Assembly: GCA_026075535.2 (NCBI GenBank)
Contig: AP026538.1
Location: 15,694,337 to 15,758,336, forward strand
Reading direction: 5' to 3'
DNA length: 64,000 nucleotides
Origin: Tricholoma matsutake
Lineage: Eukaryota; Basidiomycota; Agaricomycetes; Agaricales; Tricholomataceae
Part shown: piece after piece, positions 46,181 through 56,659 of the stretch
Layout of the letters: every line of letters begins with the position of its first letter
Numbering within the stretch: position 1 is the first letter of the stretch
Notes under the pieces: model-generated
Databases searched by the model: none
Seen by the model: only the letters and a program-made list of their open reading frames with translations
What the model was told of the DNA's origin: nothing
Made by a program: the position numbers and the translations under genes

Positions 46181-46417
46181 TTGACTGACAATTGTCAGGA
46201 CTATAGTAACACTAGTGATTTGTCATGTTGCTCATGCGAGTGGACTGTTCTGTACTTTCAACAACCATGATCACCACAAACCACTGTGATGCCCCCCATC
46301 AGAGCTCCACATTTCTCCTTGTGCACTAGGGACAGCCTTACCCAGGTGGCTCAGCAGCATGGCAGGCAGCTAGCATGCTGCCACAGCTGACCACGACCTT
46401 ACACAGCACAGATCCTG

Positions 46418-47338
46418 GTGCCACACATAAATCTACCACACCTTCCCACAATAATACCACTGGCTTTGCAAAGACTGGCAACTGAAGTCGAGAATGCAGC
46501 AGTAAGCAACTCGACATGCACAAAGGATGCAAGCAGGCTGCGTGAGTTCCTCACCTTCTGCAAAGGCTTGGGAATCAACCATGAGAGCGCACTCCCAGCT
46601 CAGGAGGACCTCCTGATTGCGTGGGCTGCATCTTATGCAGGACGATTTGCAGGGAAGACAGTAGGCACAAAGATTTTGGCTATCAAGAAGGAGCACGAGA
46701 GGCGAGGACTATCTTGGCTCAGAGGAGCCTGGCTTTGCCAGACCATTAAAGGTGTTGAGGAACTCAGGCCAGCTTCTTCTTTCCATCCCAGGAGGGTGCC
46801 AGTTACTATTGCTATGCTCATGAGTCTCAATGGGGCACTCATCAGGACATCTGGTCTTGACATCTGTGTTCAGGCAATCTGCCTTCTGTCATTCTTTGGC
46901 CAGGTATGCAGTGGTGAATTACTCCCCCCTATGCAACATTTAGAGAAGTTTGACCCTCGCCATCACCCTACCTTCTCCCACATTGCAGAATCTACTGCAC
47001 AGAATGGCGCATGCAACCTTCATCTTCCATGGTCGAAAACACAGAAAGCTCGTGGAGATGATGTATGGATCCCACATCAGGAGGCTCCATTGGACCCCAT
47101 CCATGCCATTCACAAGCACTATATCAAAAACAAACTACGAATGAATCATCCTATTGTGGCATACCGGGATACTCATGGCATCCTGGTCACACTCACAAGA
47201 TCCAAATTCATCCGTTGCATCAATCAGATTCTTCAAGTGACAAACAAGCACTACCCTAGTGTGACAGGTCACTGCTTCCATATTGGAGGCACTACATTTT
47301 ATGAGTCCTCATACCTCAGACTCATTCTTTTAACCTGA
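46418..47338 (+). pseudogene. tyrosine recombinase of DIRS copy B, catalytic Arg residues lost
   Basis: This is an open frame of about 306 residues. The N-terminal core-binding part (SRLREFLTFCKGLGIN, LLIAWAASYAGRFAGKTVGT) precedes the catalytic domain. The first catalytic Arg box reads FFGQVCSGELLP where R.GEL is expected, so Arg is Cys. The HxxR box reads GHCFHIGGTTF, so that Arg is His. Both fit C-to-T or G-to-A change at CpG. The frame then runs into the 3' tail, and the catalytic Tyr region is absent. In DIRS elements this enzyme integrates circular DNA. Confidence 0.8.
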
Positions 47339-47656
47339 CCATCCAGCAAAAAGTTAAGAGAGGCGGCTGCTCAGCAGGAACTGGAGCTTTAATTCTGCTT
47401 ACATTTTGAAGTCAGCCCTATAAAGTATTTGAAACCCTGTGGGTTTTACTGACATGCAGATTCTGGATGAAAAAGGTAATTGTCACATTCAGTCACAAGC
47501 CAACTTCTTTGCTTAACTATCACAACGCTAGGGAATAACATGGGTACCATTTTAGTGTCATTTGGAATCCATAAGGTTTTTGTTCTCTTTATCATACTAA
47601 CTTTGCTTTCTCTTTTTAGTGCAAAGATGTGATGATGACATCGAAAACAGGCACCC

Positions 47657-48100
47657 AAGTAGGTTTTCTGACCACTCTGCTGGGTATAAATAGATGCATA
47701 TATCAGAAAAATCAAAAGAATTGCTGGCTCCTTCTGCAAAAGGTTGCAGCCATTTGCTGCTGATCAAAAAAACTGCTACTGGACTTAGTACTCTTCACAA
47801 CTACTACTCAGCCTTTCAAAATGTCTTTTTTGTGCTATCAGTAGTGAATAAGCTAACAACAGGTAGTTTTGCTGAACAAATGGACCAGGTCCTCTTAGAA
47901 TGATATGAATATGATTGAAATCTACAGTACATGCACTGTGAACCCAGCAGGGCCTGTTTTTCATTTGTTTAGTTCAGGAAACCCTTATTTCATAATATAA
48001 GTAGGCTGAATTAAAGGTGGATGAAATTGGGATGACTTTTCAGCTACCATGTTCCAAACATTTAAGGTATGAATTTTGTATGCAGTATATTCTTACTTTT
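47657..48100. other. spacer right of DIRS copy B
   Basis: A short plus-strand frame (47694-47903, HNYYSAFQNVFFVLSVVNKL) is not recognised. No terminus of the CACTA element could be placed here. Confidence 0.3.
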
Positions 48101-48117
48101 TATGTCAATTTGGTGAG

Positions 48118-48268
48118 GTGGAATAACATACCATGAGTGGCTGAAATAGATGTGATGATTTCCACTTGGAATAACATACCACAAGTGGCTGAAATAGATG
48201 GGATGAATTTTCTCACTTGGAATGACATACCATGAGTGGCTGAAACAGATGGGATGATTTTCCACTTC
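48118..48268. repeat. three-copy tandem repeat of about 50 bp
   Basis: Units begin at about 48120, 48169 and 48219 and share GGAATAACATACCA, AGTGGCTGAAA and AGATGGGATGA. They lie 150-300 bp past the 3' end of the CACTA transposase gene, where CACTA elements carry subterminal repeats, so they may be such sites. Confidence 0.65.
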
Positions 48269-49592
48269 AACAACAATAGGAATTTCAAACAATTTTGGCT
48301 GGCTCAATGTTGTGAATTTCTGACAAGGCCTTACTGAATTTCAGGGCTAACAACTAAGAAACTTTATTTAAGATAGCTATACAATTACAAGTAACAATAT
48401 GGAGTCACCATGTAACAGTCATGCAAAAGACATGCTGCGATCAACAATAGCCCACCTCCCACAATCCATGATCTGTCCAATGACACATTTCACTTGGTTG
48501 AGATCGACAAATTCCATGGATCCAAGTTTTCATAGTATTTGATCCCATCTGCAGTGGAGTCGATTAGTTTGACTGACTTGATAAGTGCATAGACAAGTGT
48601 TTGGGGCTGCATTCGGTCATTTTGCGACTCATGAATGCTGATGATAAGAAGGCAAAGTAGTTGGCCATAGAAGTCACGCAGTTCAAACTCGGATGTTTGG
48701 CATCGTTGATGAGCAAATTTGTCAACCAAAAGCTGATATTAAAATAGAAATTTGTAAATGTGTACTGTACCAGATATATCAACACATACCCGGATGAATG
48801 ACATGTCTTGGCTATCAGATTGAGGTGGGTTAAGCTCACAAGCATGCATAACATCCCCACCCTCAAGCTGGTATACTTGGCCATACTGAATAAACTGGGA
48901 ATCCTTTGGGATGAGCTGACAAATCATTTGGATGGTTACATCAAAGCAAGTTGCAAGTGATGCAGTAAGTTTCATCCATAGAGAGTGGTTGATAGATTCA
49001 GCAGATTGCATTGGAGGAGTAAGAACATATAGCAGATCTGAAACTAATGTAAATTTATGGATTTGTTGAAAGACAGAAGACGTACATAAAGGCAGTGTCA
49101 AATTCCAGTCATGAGATGCAGGTGGTTGAAGGCATAGTTTCTCATCCAAATTGTATAGGAGGGTGATGTGGGTTAACTGTGCATGCAACATAACATATCT
49201 GTTGATGCTTGAGTAGGGGAACTGTTGACTCTGGATGCTGCAAACAACGTTGCCACAATAGCATTCCATGGGGAATGCCCAATAGGCCCAGACTGGGCCC
49301 ATAGCTCTGATGGTTGGAGCAATATGCAGCAAGGCATGAACAGTGAGTGGGCAGCTTGAAACATGATCTGGGTCATCTTGACAGTACAACCTGGCAAGCC
49401 ATTAAACAAAATTCCATCAAAGTGAGAGGTTGAAGCACATACCGCTCATAGTCTTGAACCCACTTCTGGAAATTCTGGTCCAGGTCATCAATTTCTTCAT
49501 GCATGATTTCAAGGTCAATGCAATGTGTAAGCAGTTGGACAAGTTTCACAAAATGGTTGTAATAGTGTTCATCCAGGAAGCGGCCTTTAAGA

Positions 49593-49600
49593 AGCATGGG
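49593..49600. repeat. target site duplication of element B4, left copy
   Basis: AGCATGGG, identical to 51366-51373. Both belong to the CACTA reading frame (Pro-Met-Leu on the minus strand). Confidence 0.93.
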
Positions 49601-49856
49601 GAGGTCTTTGCACTCCCCCACATATTCCTATCAGAATCCAACCATATTCCAATGTCATTTTTACCAGCCAAATTGACATGAAATGGCAGGTTCAGTCTGA
49701 GTCCAGTCTGATCAGAACATCGGAATTTCCTAGGAATTTTCGACCATAGGAATACATAGGAATATTCCAAGGTTATGCAGAGACATTGGACAACATAGGA
49801 TTCCGATAGGAATAATAGCAGCATTGCTTAGTAATTAATAGTAGAAAAGGTAAACA

Positions 49857-49938
49857 TGCACAGCAGAATTGAACCTGGGACTTCTGAGTTGATTACATAA
49901 GAATACAGTGACAATAATACCACTAGACTAAGTATCCA
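49857..49938 (-). tRNA. tRNA-like Pol III unit at the GAGGTC end of B4
   Basis: The minus strand has TTAGTCTAGTGGTA (A-box-like) and AGGTTCAATTC (B box), and TTTT follows (in ACCTTTTCTAC). It is close to the B3 unit, including the enlarged central arm. It reads outward. Confidence 0.6.
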
Positions 49939-50164
49939 TTGTAGGTAAGTGCTCTTACTGCACTACATACTGTTCCCATGGGTGTGATGACAAAGCACAT
50001 AGCCGCATCACCACACCTTGCCAGCTCATCACTCCCAACCACCATCATCAAAGGCAACCACGGCCTCCCCCCCTTCCCCCCTCTTCCCACAACCCCAACC
50101 ACATCACCCTACACTCCCATGACAACCACTGCCTCTGCAAACAAGCCACATGACACACAACACA

Positions 50165-50415
50165 GCCCAAACAATGTGAATTGTTGTTTGGGCCACTAGT
50201 AAGTTTTTTTGTTTAATTTCTTGTTTTTGTAATTTGACTAATTGTATTTCGTCTTTTTCAGGTTCTCATCTACTGGAAACGACATAAGGGACGGGATGCA
50301 AGACCATGCCAATGCTGCCACACCCAAACGACGTGATTGCATCATTTGGGTCCACAGTAATTTTTTTTTTCATTTCTTTTAATAAACTAACTAATGTATA
50401 TCTTTTGTTTTTCAG
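50165..50415 (+). other. two exon-intron modules and palindromes of element B4
   Basis: Introns 50199-50261 (GTAAGT ... GACTAATTG ... TTCAG) and 50357-50415 (GTAATT ... ACTAACTAATG ... TTCAG) alternate with palindromes 50165-50193 and 50323-50350. Exons after the acceptors both start GTTCT. They are the same modules as in B3, read on the opposite strand, in keeping with B4's inverted orientation. Confidence 0.75.
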
Positions 50416-51079
50416 GTTCTTGTAACAAGGAATGGATGCGAGACCATGCCAATGCCGCCACCTCACGATGGCACAACACCCAAGACCCCCACGACACCAA
50501 CAACAACCAGCACCCCCCACCACTGCCATGAGCCACTGCTCATGGGGTGAATATGGGGTGTGAGAGCATGGGGATGACAAGGACAACAATGACAACCCCA
50601 AGGATGACAGATGACACACCACACACCTCCAGCCTCATAAGCAACTGCTCATGGGGTGGACGGTGCATGGAACAATGACGGGGAGGGGGGGAAACAGCAG
50701 CACGATGGGGGACAGCACGATGGAGATGAGAGGGAGGGGAGATGAGGGGTGAGGGGAAGGGGCAACGATGAGACAGCAGCGACGCAACGCTACACATCAC
50801 CAACAGCAGCATGAAGGGGGACAGCACAATGGAGACGAGAGGGAGGGGAGACGAGGGGCGAGGGGAAAGGGTGACGACGAGACAGCAGCGACACGATGCA
50901 ACACACCACCACCCCCTCCCCCACATTTTGCGGGGGGGTGGGTTTTTTAGTTTTAAATTGTATAATTAAATAGTATAATCAATTGTCCCCCTATGCATTT
51001 GCATGGGGGGGGGGGGGGTTTCAATAGTGAACTATCCCTAAGTGTTTTAAATGGACATTATATTATAAATTTATTAATT

Positions 51080-51162
51080 CTCCTGTGGCTCAACTGGTTG
51101 AGCACTTGTTTGGTTGTCATGTGATTTATATTCCAAGGTCCGTGGTTCAATCCCTGCTCTAC
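51080..51162 (+). tRNA. tRNA-like Pol III unit at the CAGTAC end of B4
   Basis: It has A box TGGCTCAACTGGTTGAGCA and B box GTGGTTCAATCCC, with TTTT in the following ATTTATTTTG. It matches the unit at the CAGTAC end of B5 over much of its length and reads outward. Confidence 0.65.
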
Positions 51163-51365
51163 TCATTTATTTTGTAAGCACTTGCCAAGTTAAGTCTTCC
51201 GAAATGTGGTATTCTGACTCCATGTTGGAATTGCATAGGAATTTACTCGGAATTTACTAGGAATATCTTGGAAACAAAAGTACATGGTTGTCAAGATACA
51301 TTCCAATTGGAAAACTCGGACTCCTAGGAGTCCGATTGGAATATGTGGGGGAGTGTAAAGTACTG

Positions 51366-51373
51366 AGCATGGG
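51366..51373. repeat. target site duplication of element B4, right copy
   Basis: AGCATGGG, identical to 49593-49600. Confidence 0.93.
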
Positions 51374-53689
51374 TGCGATGTATAATGTCCAAATTGAATA
51401 GGTTTCACAAATCATATATGCCTTCTCTAATGCAACATTAGGGAAATGGGACCCAAACATGGCAGGAATCATTTCTCCAGCCCGAAAGGTTGCCTCTCCA
51501 ATTGCTTCCCAGACAGTTTTCATAATCACATAGTCCTGCCCATTATGATCCAAGTCCTTGAATTTCCTAGTCCAGAAGAGAATTAAATTAGAAATCAGGT
51601 TTGCCCAGATGAGATGCATGAAGTTGTAGGGGAATGAAGTTGGAAACGAGAGGGAGCTCAATGCACTGAGCAATGCCACGCCTTTGATGCCAAACTTGGT
51701 AGAAAATCTATCAAAATCTTTGTTAGTTGAAGCGGATTGGACTATCTCTGCTTGTTCGAGGAATGACGCATGATTGCGGAGTGGAAGAGTAGATGGGTTG
51801 TATGAATCTTGAGAACCTGAAAAGAAAGAACGATCCAAGGGCACGTAATGTGTTTTTGCACCAGGTTTGCGGATCCCTCAAATTTCACACATTTGACATG
51901 GAACAATCACATTATGTCCCTTCATACACATAATCAACGAGACAGCTGGAATATCACCAAAAACAACAATGAGATATGCATGGAGAGTGAAGATCAACTG
52001 CAAGAGTGCATCAAATGCCGAGACCCCAATTTCAAGCTGGAGAAGTTCCTGGATAACTGACCACAACAATGAATCCAAGTCAAGGGGTTTCTTGGGAATT
52101 GATCCAAGAGAGATGATATTTTTCTTGTGAAACCTTTCTTCAGGAGGGAGATTGTAATTGAACAGAATGAGTGGCCAAGCAGCCTTGTTCCAATGCTTGA
52201 AAGGGCAAAAACCATCAGTCAACAAGCCAAGTGCGACATCTCGAGGACTGGAAAAGAACCACATGGGGAGTTCTTCATCGCCAATGGTGACACACTTTCC
52301 CAGTAGTGAGGTGTATTGTGTGCTGTTGAGGATATCCATTGACTTGGTTGGATGGTGCACATGGTTTGACCAGTATTGCATTTTTTCAGCATAGGTAGAA
52401 TTTGCTACCATTGCCCGAAGACGCGGAATGATGGGAAGATATTCAAAATATGAATGTGGGGTTGTCCCATTGGCTTTGTAATGATCAGCCTTGCATTTCG
52501 GGCACTGCTGCAAGGTCTCATATGGGCTGGTATAACAGATACATGAGGAAGGGCAGCAACTGTAGTGTATGGGCTGAAAACCTGAAAGGAACTGCACCCA
52601 CTTCTCCATAGACTTGATCAAGTCGAGTGGGGCTTGAGGGAAAGCAAAGCAAAATTTGTTGAAAGTTGTGTTTGTGATACCATCTTCAACTTTAAGGGTG
52701 TAGGGCAGAAGGGTTAAGTTGCTTTCATCGAGAAATTTGCCTTCTGAGAGAAACATCAGAAAGGAAGTTAGAATCAGTTCAAAAGTTGCTAACCTATTCC
52801 TGCTACCTCTTTCATAAAACCCTCACCAAGAAGGTCCCAAACTGAGATTCCTTCCTGGCCTGGTTCAGCAAACGGCATCTCTTCTTCATCCCCAGGCTCA
52901 TCAGGCTCATCAGGCCCATCAGGCTCATCATGATCACAACCCATTCCATCCTCTTCATCTTCGATGTTCAAGTTCTCTTCTGTGATGCTCACTTCATCCC
53001 CATCTTCCTCCCTCTCCTCCCACTCGAGAAAGTGGACGTGGTTGGTTCCCCAACATAATCAACCAATGCACTCAACGTGCTCTGTGATTCAGCAGGATCG
53101 GTGCACCGTTGACAAACTGTACTGATCATGGCCATCTGCATCATCCAGTAAGGGTGTTGGATAAGAATGGGGAGGGAGGTCATCTGGGAATGGCATTGGA
53201 GAAGAATGAGGAGGTAGGTCTTGTGTTACTGTTACAGGTGTTGGGGAATGCTGCATGGACAAGGAGTCATCAAGATTGATGGTGCGAGGTGATGCCGTGG
53301 ATGGAGAATCATGGTGGAACCCAGATGGCCCTGCCTCACTCATAGAAAAGTCATCACATTCAAGAGATGCCTCTCCAGTTTCACCTAAAAGATTTTTGTT
53401 TTCGGATGAAGGTCTGGAAGCTTTTCTTGACAGAAATGCTTGATGAGCTGGTGCAGGGCGACCAATGAGCTCCTGCTTCCCAGCATGGCGAGCAGGTGAC
53501 ATTTGGTGTGCTTTAATGGCTTGCTTATGACTGTGTAATAATGAATGATTTTGCGAAAGAACATTTGCTGCCAACAGTGCTGATCTCTGTCCATTCAGAT
53601 GTCCAAGTTCAACCTTCTGAGTTACATGAAGAGCACAACCACATGTGCATAAATGCTTAGGAGATGGAGCCATATGAGGCAGCAAAAAA

Positions 53690-54289
53690 TAATAAGAAGT
53701 AGTGTTTATTTTATAACCAAGACATTCAGGGAAGTGTCGGAACTATGATCTGTTTTTGAGACTGGTCAGACTAAGATCTGGGAAAAAAAGTGGTGAACTA
53801 AGGCACCAGAAAGCATTGGTAACAGCTTGCAAAGACAAATAATGGATGGATTACTTACCAATATTAATGAAACACGTTGAAATCACATCAAAAGCATCGG
53901 AAATCCACCAGAGGCCTAAGGGGCATTGATGAACATGAGCCAATCCAGGAGACAACCAATGCCAAATCAAAAAGGTACAAGACAACCAAGATCAGACAAG
54001 CAGAGTGCCATGCATGCCTTGGGGGCTTGACAAGGGCTGACGTGCAAGAGAAGAAACAACTGATGCCAAATCAGGTTGTTGGGGCGATGTAGGATGTCTA
54101 CCCAAGGAGAGGGATGTGGCCAACAGATCCAGAGGCAAGACGAGAGACGAATAATGGAACAAGTGTAAGGGTCATTTGAAGATTTTGGTGCAGTGTGGGA
54201 AGTGTTAGAGGAGAAGATGGTAAGATAAGAAAGAAAAATGCATACATTTTGCTCTCCTCAAATCTTTCCTTTCTTGTGCAATGCCCTGA
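53690..54289. other. upstream flank of the CACTA gene
   Basis: A short plus-strand frame (53877-54092, Lys-rich) is not recognised and contains a repeated AACCAATGCCAAATCA / AACTGATGCCAAATCA word (53957, 54058). No CACTA terminus could be fixed. Gypsy copy 2 starts at 54290. Confidence 0.35.
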
Positions 54290-55018
54290 TGTCACAATCC
54301 ATTCCTCATCTGCTCGGAACCCACAACCTTCCAACCATTTTCTGCACTTCTAACCCGACTCCTTCCACCTTCATTCCGGCCACCTTGCACTGCCCACACT
54401 GTTGTGCACCAGGCCGCCTTGTACAGCACCCATGGCTGCCTTCCAAGGCTGCCGTCTAGTTTTGCAAATCCAACTACAGATTCCTGTGCGGCCTCTGCTA
54501 GGTAATTTATCTATGCAGTTGAGACACTGCTGCAGTTTCTGTTTCCATCCCACTTTTATGCCAGACTCTAGTATTTAAGCTTAGTTAGTTTCTCCTTGTA
54601 TTCCTCAGTTCGTATATCGACATAGACTCGACTTTAACTTGTCAATCTAAATCTCCTTCTACTCCTACCTCTGTCCTCTAAGAGTCTGAACTCCATTCAA
54701 CTCGACCTCTAGTCTCCCTCTGAAGTTCTAGTCTCATCTGAACTTAACCCAAGTCCTTTCGTACTCCTTCCCGCATTTACCCACTACTTTTCCCCTTCCA
54801 TCTCTAAACCTTCATCTTGAAATTAGGACACCAGACGAGGTGAAGGGCGCAGCTTCTTATAAGCTGAAGCCAAGTCCTTTTCGTTACCCCTCCACATAAT
54901 CTGCTACGACCTGACAATCTTCTGCTATCAACACCTGCCAGGTCCAACCAAATTCCAACAAGCCCTTTATGGATCAGTTCTTAACAGTATATACAAACTC
55001 ACACTTCACTTGTCTCTT

Positions 55019-55026
55019 CTCCTATG
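55019..55026. repeat. target site duplication of element B5, left copy
   Basis: CTCCTATG, identical to 56906-56913. Confidence 0.93.
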
Positions 55027-55208
55027 CAGTACTTTACAGTCCCCCACCTGTCCTAGTGGACTCCGACCGGACTGACTGGAGTCCACCGGAGTCCAAGTGG
55101 AGTCCAAGTGGAGTCCAAGTGCAACCAAATGATAAGTCAATTGGATATGAGCTCAAAGGACTTTGGACTTGGTGAATTTCATAAAGTACCCACGAAATAA
55201 ATTTGTGT

Positions 55209-55293
55209 ACTGCAGGAATTGAACTCAAGACCTCACCATAAGGAATCACATGACAAACCAAACAAGTGTGCTCAACCACTTGAGCCACAGGAG
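55209..55293 (-). tRNA. tRNA-like Pol III unit at the CAGTAC end of B5
   Basis: The minus strand has TGGCTCAAGTGGTTGAGCA (A box) and GAGTTCAATTCC (B box). It is the same type as B4 at 51080-51162. No clear T4 run follows (TTTAT only), unlike the other six units. Confidence 0.6.
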
Positions 55294-55616
55294 ATTTATT
55301 GGAGATCAATATAAGGTTTATTGATGACTCAACTTTTCATATTCTTTGAGGAGGCATTTTTCAAACAATTAAGATCAAAATTTTTTAATTAACCACATCC
55401 CTTGTGTAGGACACGAGGGAGTGGGTATAATATAATAATAAACAAAAAAAAACCCCTCTCGCAAGATGCGAGAGGGGGGGGCAGAGATAAATTAAAAATA
55501 ATAAAGACCCCTCCCCACGCAAAATGTGGGGGAGGGGGGGTTGGGGATGCGGTCTGGGGTGGGTGTCGTCGCCCACCCCTCCTCGCACATGTCCGTCGCC
55601 GTAGCAAGCCACACCC

Positions 55617-55900
55617 GTCATCCACCCTACGAGCAGTTGCTCATAGGCGTGGGGATGGGTGCCGTGGTCGTCTTATCCCTGGTGTGCCCGCCATCCACCT
55701 GACAAGCAGCTGCTCGTCGGCATGGGCTCTCACCACCCATCCACCCTGTGAGCAGGGGCTCGCAGGCGTGGGGTGGGTGTGTTGTCGGCTTTGGGGGGTG
55801 CTGGTAGGTGTCGTTGTCATTGTCGTCATCATTGTCGTCATCGTTGTTGACTGCACACACTCACGATCCACCCTACGAGCAGGGGCTCGCAGGCATGGGG
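55617..55900. repeat. class-A palindromes of element B5 (four)
   Basis: Near-palindromes are centred at about 55636, 55703, 55757 and 55883. Each has the form CACCCTRYGAGCAG then GCTCRYAGGC, so GAGCAGnnGCTC is the inner stem. About twelve exist in the window, always in the same blocks as the class-B palindromes. Confidence 0.7.
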
Positions 55901-55953
55901 TGGGTGTGTTGGCTCGTTTGCGGGTGGTGGTGTCGTTACTAGTAGATTATAAC

Positions 55954-56287
55954 CTAGAAAACTAAAAAAACGAGTTAGTTAGTTTATAAAAACAAAAACA
56001 AAGCAAAACAAATTTACATAAGGCCCGTGTTGGCTCGTTTGCGAGTGGTGGCGTCGTTGCCAGTAGATTGTAACCTAGAAGACTCACAAAACGAGTTAGT
56101 TAGTTTATAAAAACAAAAACCAAGCGAAAAAAACTTACATAAGGCCCAAACGACGCAGATCGTGTCGTTTGGGCCCGTGTTGGCTCGTTTGCGAGTGGTG
56201 GTGTCGTTGCCAGTAGATTATAACCTAGAAAGCTAAAAAACAGGTTTATTAGTTTACAAAAACAAAAAGCAAACGAAAAAAACTTAC
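55954..56287 (-). other. three tandem exon-intron modules of element B5
   Basis: The minus-strand introns are 56017-55954 (64 nt), 56138-56075 (64 nt) and 56287-56225 (63 nt). Donors are GTAAAT, GTAAGT and GTAAGT; branch regions are AACTAACTAA or ACTAATAAAC; all three acceptors are CTAG followed by GTTAYAATCTACT. The module repeats with exon text GCCAACACGGGCC. The palindrome of the first module (near 56021) has collapsed to GGCCCGTG. Confidence 0.72.
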
Positions 56288-56562
56288 CTAGGGCCCAAAT
56301 GACACGATCTGCATCGTTTGGGCCTGCATTCCATCCATTCGGCTCGTTTGTGGGTGGTGGTGATGGCAGATTGGGTGTGGGAGTGGTGGCAGTGGGTGTC
56401 CACACAGTGGTGGTGGTGGTAGAGAGAGGAGGGAGGGAGGCGGCATTGATGGTGGTGGTGGTGGTGGTGAGTGATGAGCTGGCACATTTGATGACACGGC
56501 TATATGCTTTGTCATACACAGCCGCACACAGTACCTAGCACAAGTAGATGATACCTTAAACA

Positions 56563-56647
56563 AGGTACTGTGGTGTAACAGTTATATTGTGTGTTATGAT
56601 TACATAAGCAACTGACAGGGATCTGGGTTCGATTCCTTTCCTTACAC
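56563..56647 (+). tRNA. tRNA-like Pol III unit at the GAGGTC end of B5
   Basis: It has GTGGTGTAACAGTTA (A-box-like), GGGTTCGATTCC (B box) and TTTTT just after (ACACTTTTTGAG). It resembles the unit at the left end of element C. The central arm is enlarged (TTATGATTACATAAG). It reads outward. Confidence 0.6.
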
Positions 56648-56659
56648 ACTTTTTGAGCA

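Larger units (their letters stand above)
44963..47656 (+). mobile_element. DIRS-like retrotransposon, copy B (5' part missing)
   Basis: It starts directly after the Helitron 3' end, inside the RT ORF, and continues through RNase H, tyrosine recombinase and the 3' tail shared with copy A (last shared bases ACAGGCACC). RT plus tyrosine recombinase in one element is the mark of DIRS-type retrotransposons. Several Arg codons have become stops or His/Cys, so the copy is inactive. Confidence 0.82.
49601..51365. mobile_element. element B4: non-autonomous member of the C/B3/B5 family, 8-bp target duplication
   Basis: The left end is GAGGTCTTTGCACTCCCCC; the right end read inward is CAGTACTTTACACTCCCCC. 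It is flanked by AGCATGGG (49593-49600 and 51366-51373). Removal with one duplication restores the CACTA frame (IAP-ML-LKGRF). Inside, left to right: GGAAT/ATTCC repeats, an outward tRNA-like unit (49857-49938), palindromes and two plus-strand introns (50199-50415), class-A palindromes (about 50520-50555, 50632-50665), a G/C hairpin (50905-50940), a second outward tRNA-like unit (51080-51162) and further GGAAT-type repeats. There is no transposase gene. Confidence 0.93.
48421..53685 (-). pseudogene. CACTA/EnSpm (tnp2-type) transposase, interrupted by element B4
   Basis: The minus strand starts MLPHMAPSPKHLCTCGCALH (53685), then an acidic linker, an intron (about 52797-52750), and the tnp2 domain: CCPSSCICYTSPYETLQQCP, WFFSSPRDVALGLLTDGFCP, LILFNYNLPPEERFH, VFGDIPAVSLIMCMKGHN. 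A TGA at 51878-51880 replaces a likely Arg. The frame goes on to IAPM, is cut at 51373 by B4, and resumes at 49592 as LKGRFLDEHYYNHFV, followed by CPLTVHALLHIAPTIRAMGP (DUF4218-like). Introns lie at about 49440-49390 and 48790-48735. It ends DRSMSFA-stop at about 48421. Frame changes near 53000-53090 need checking. Confidence 0.87.

Noticed and set aside
10361..56647. Calling the tRNA-like units functional tRNA genes with anticodons
   Set aside because: A and B boxes are clear, but acceptor stems and anticodon arms do not fold to standard lengths, and similar units differ in the central arm. They are described as tRNA-derived only.
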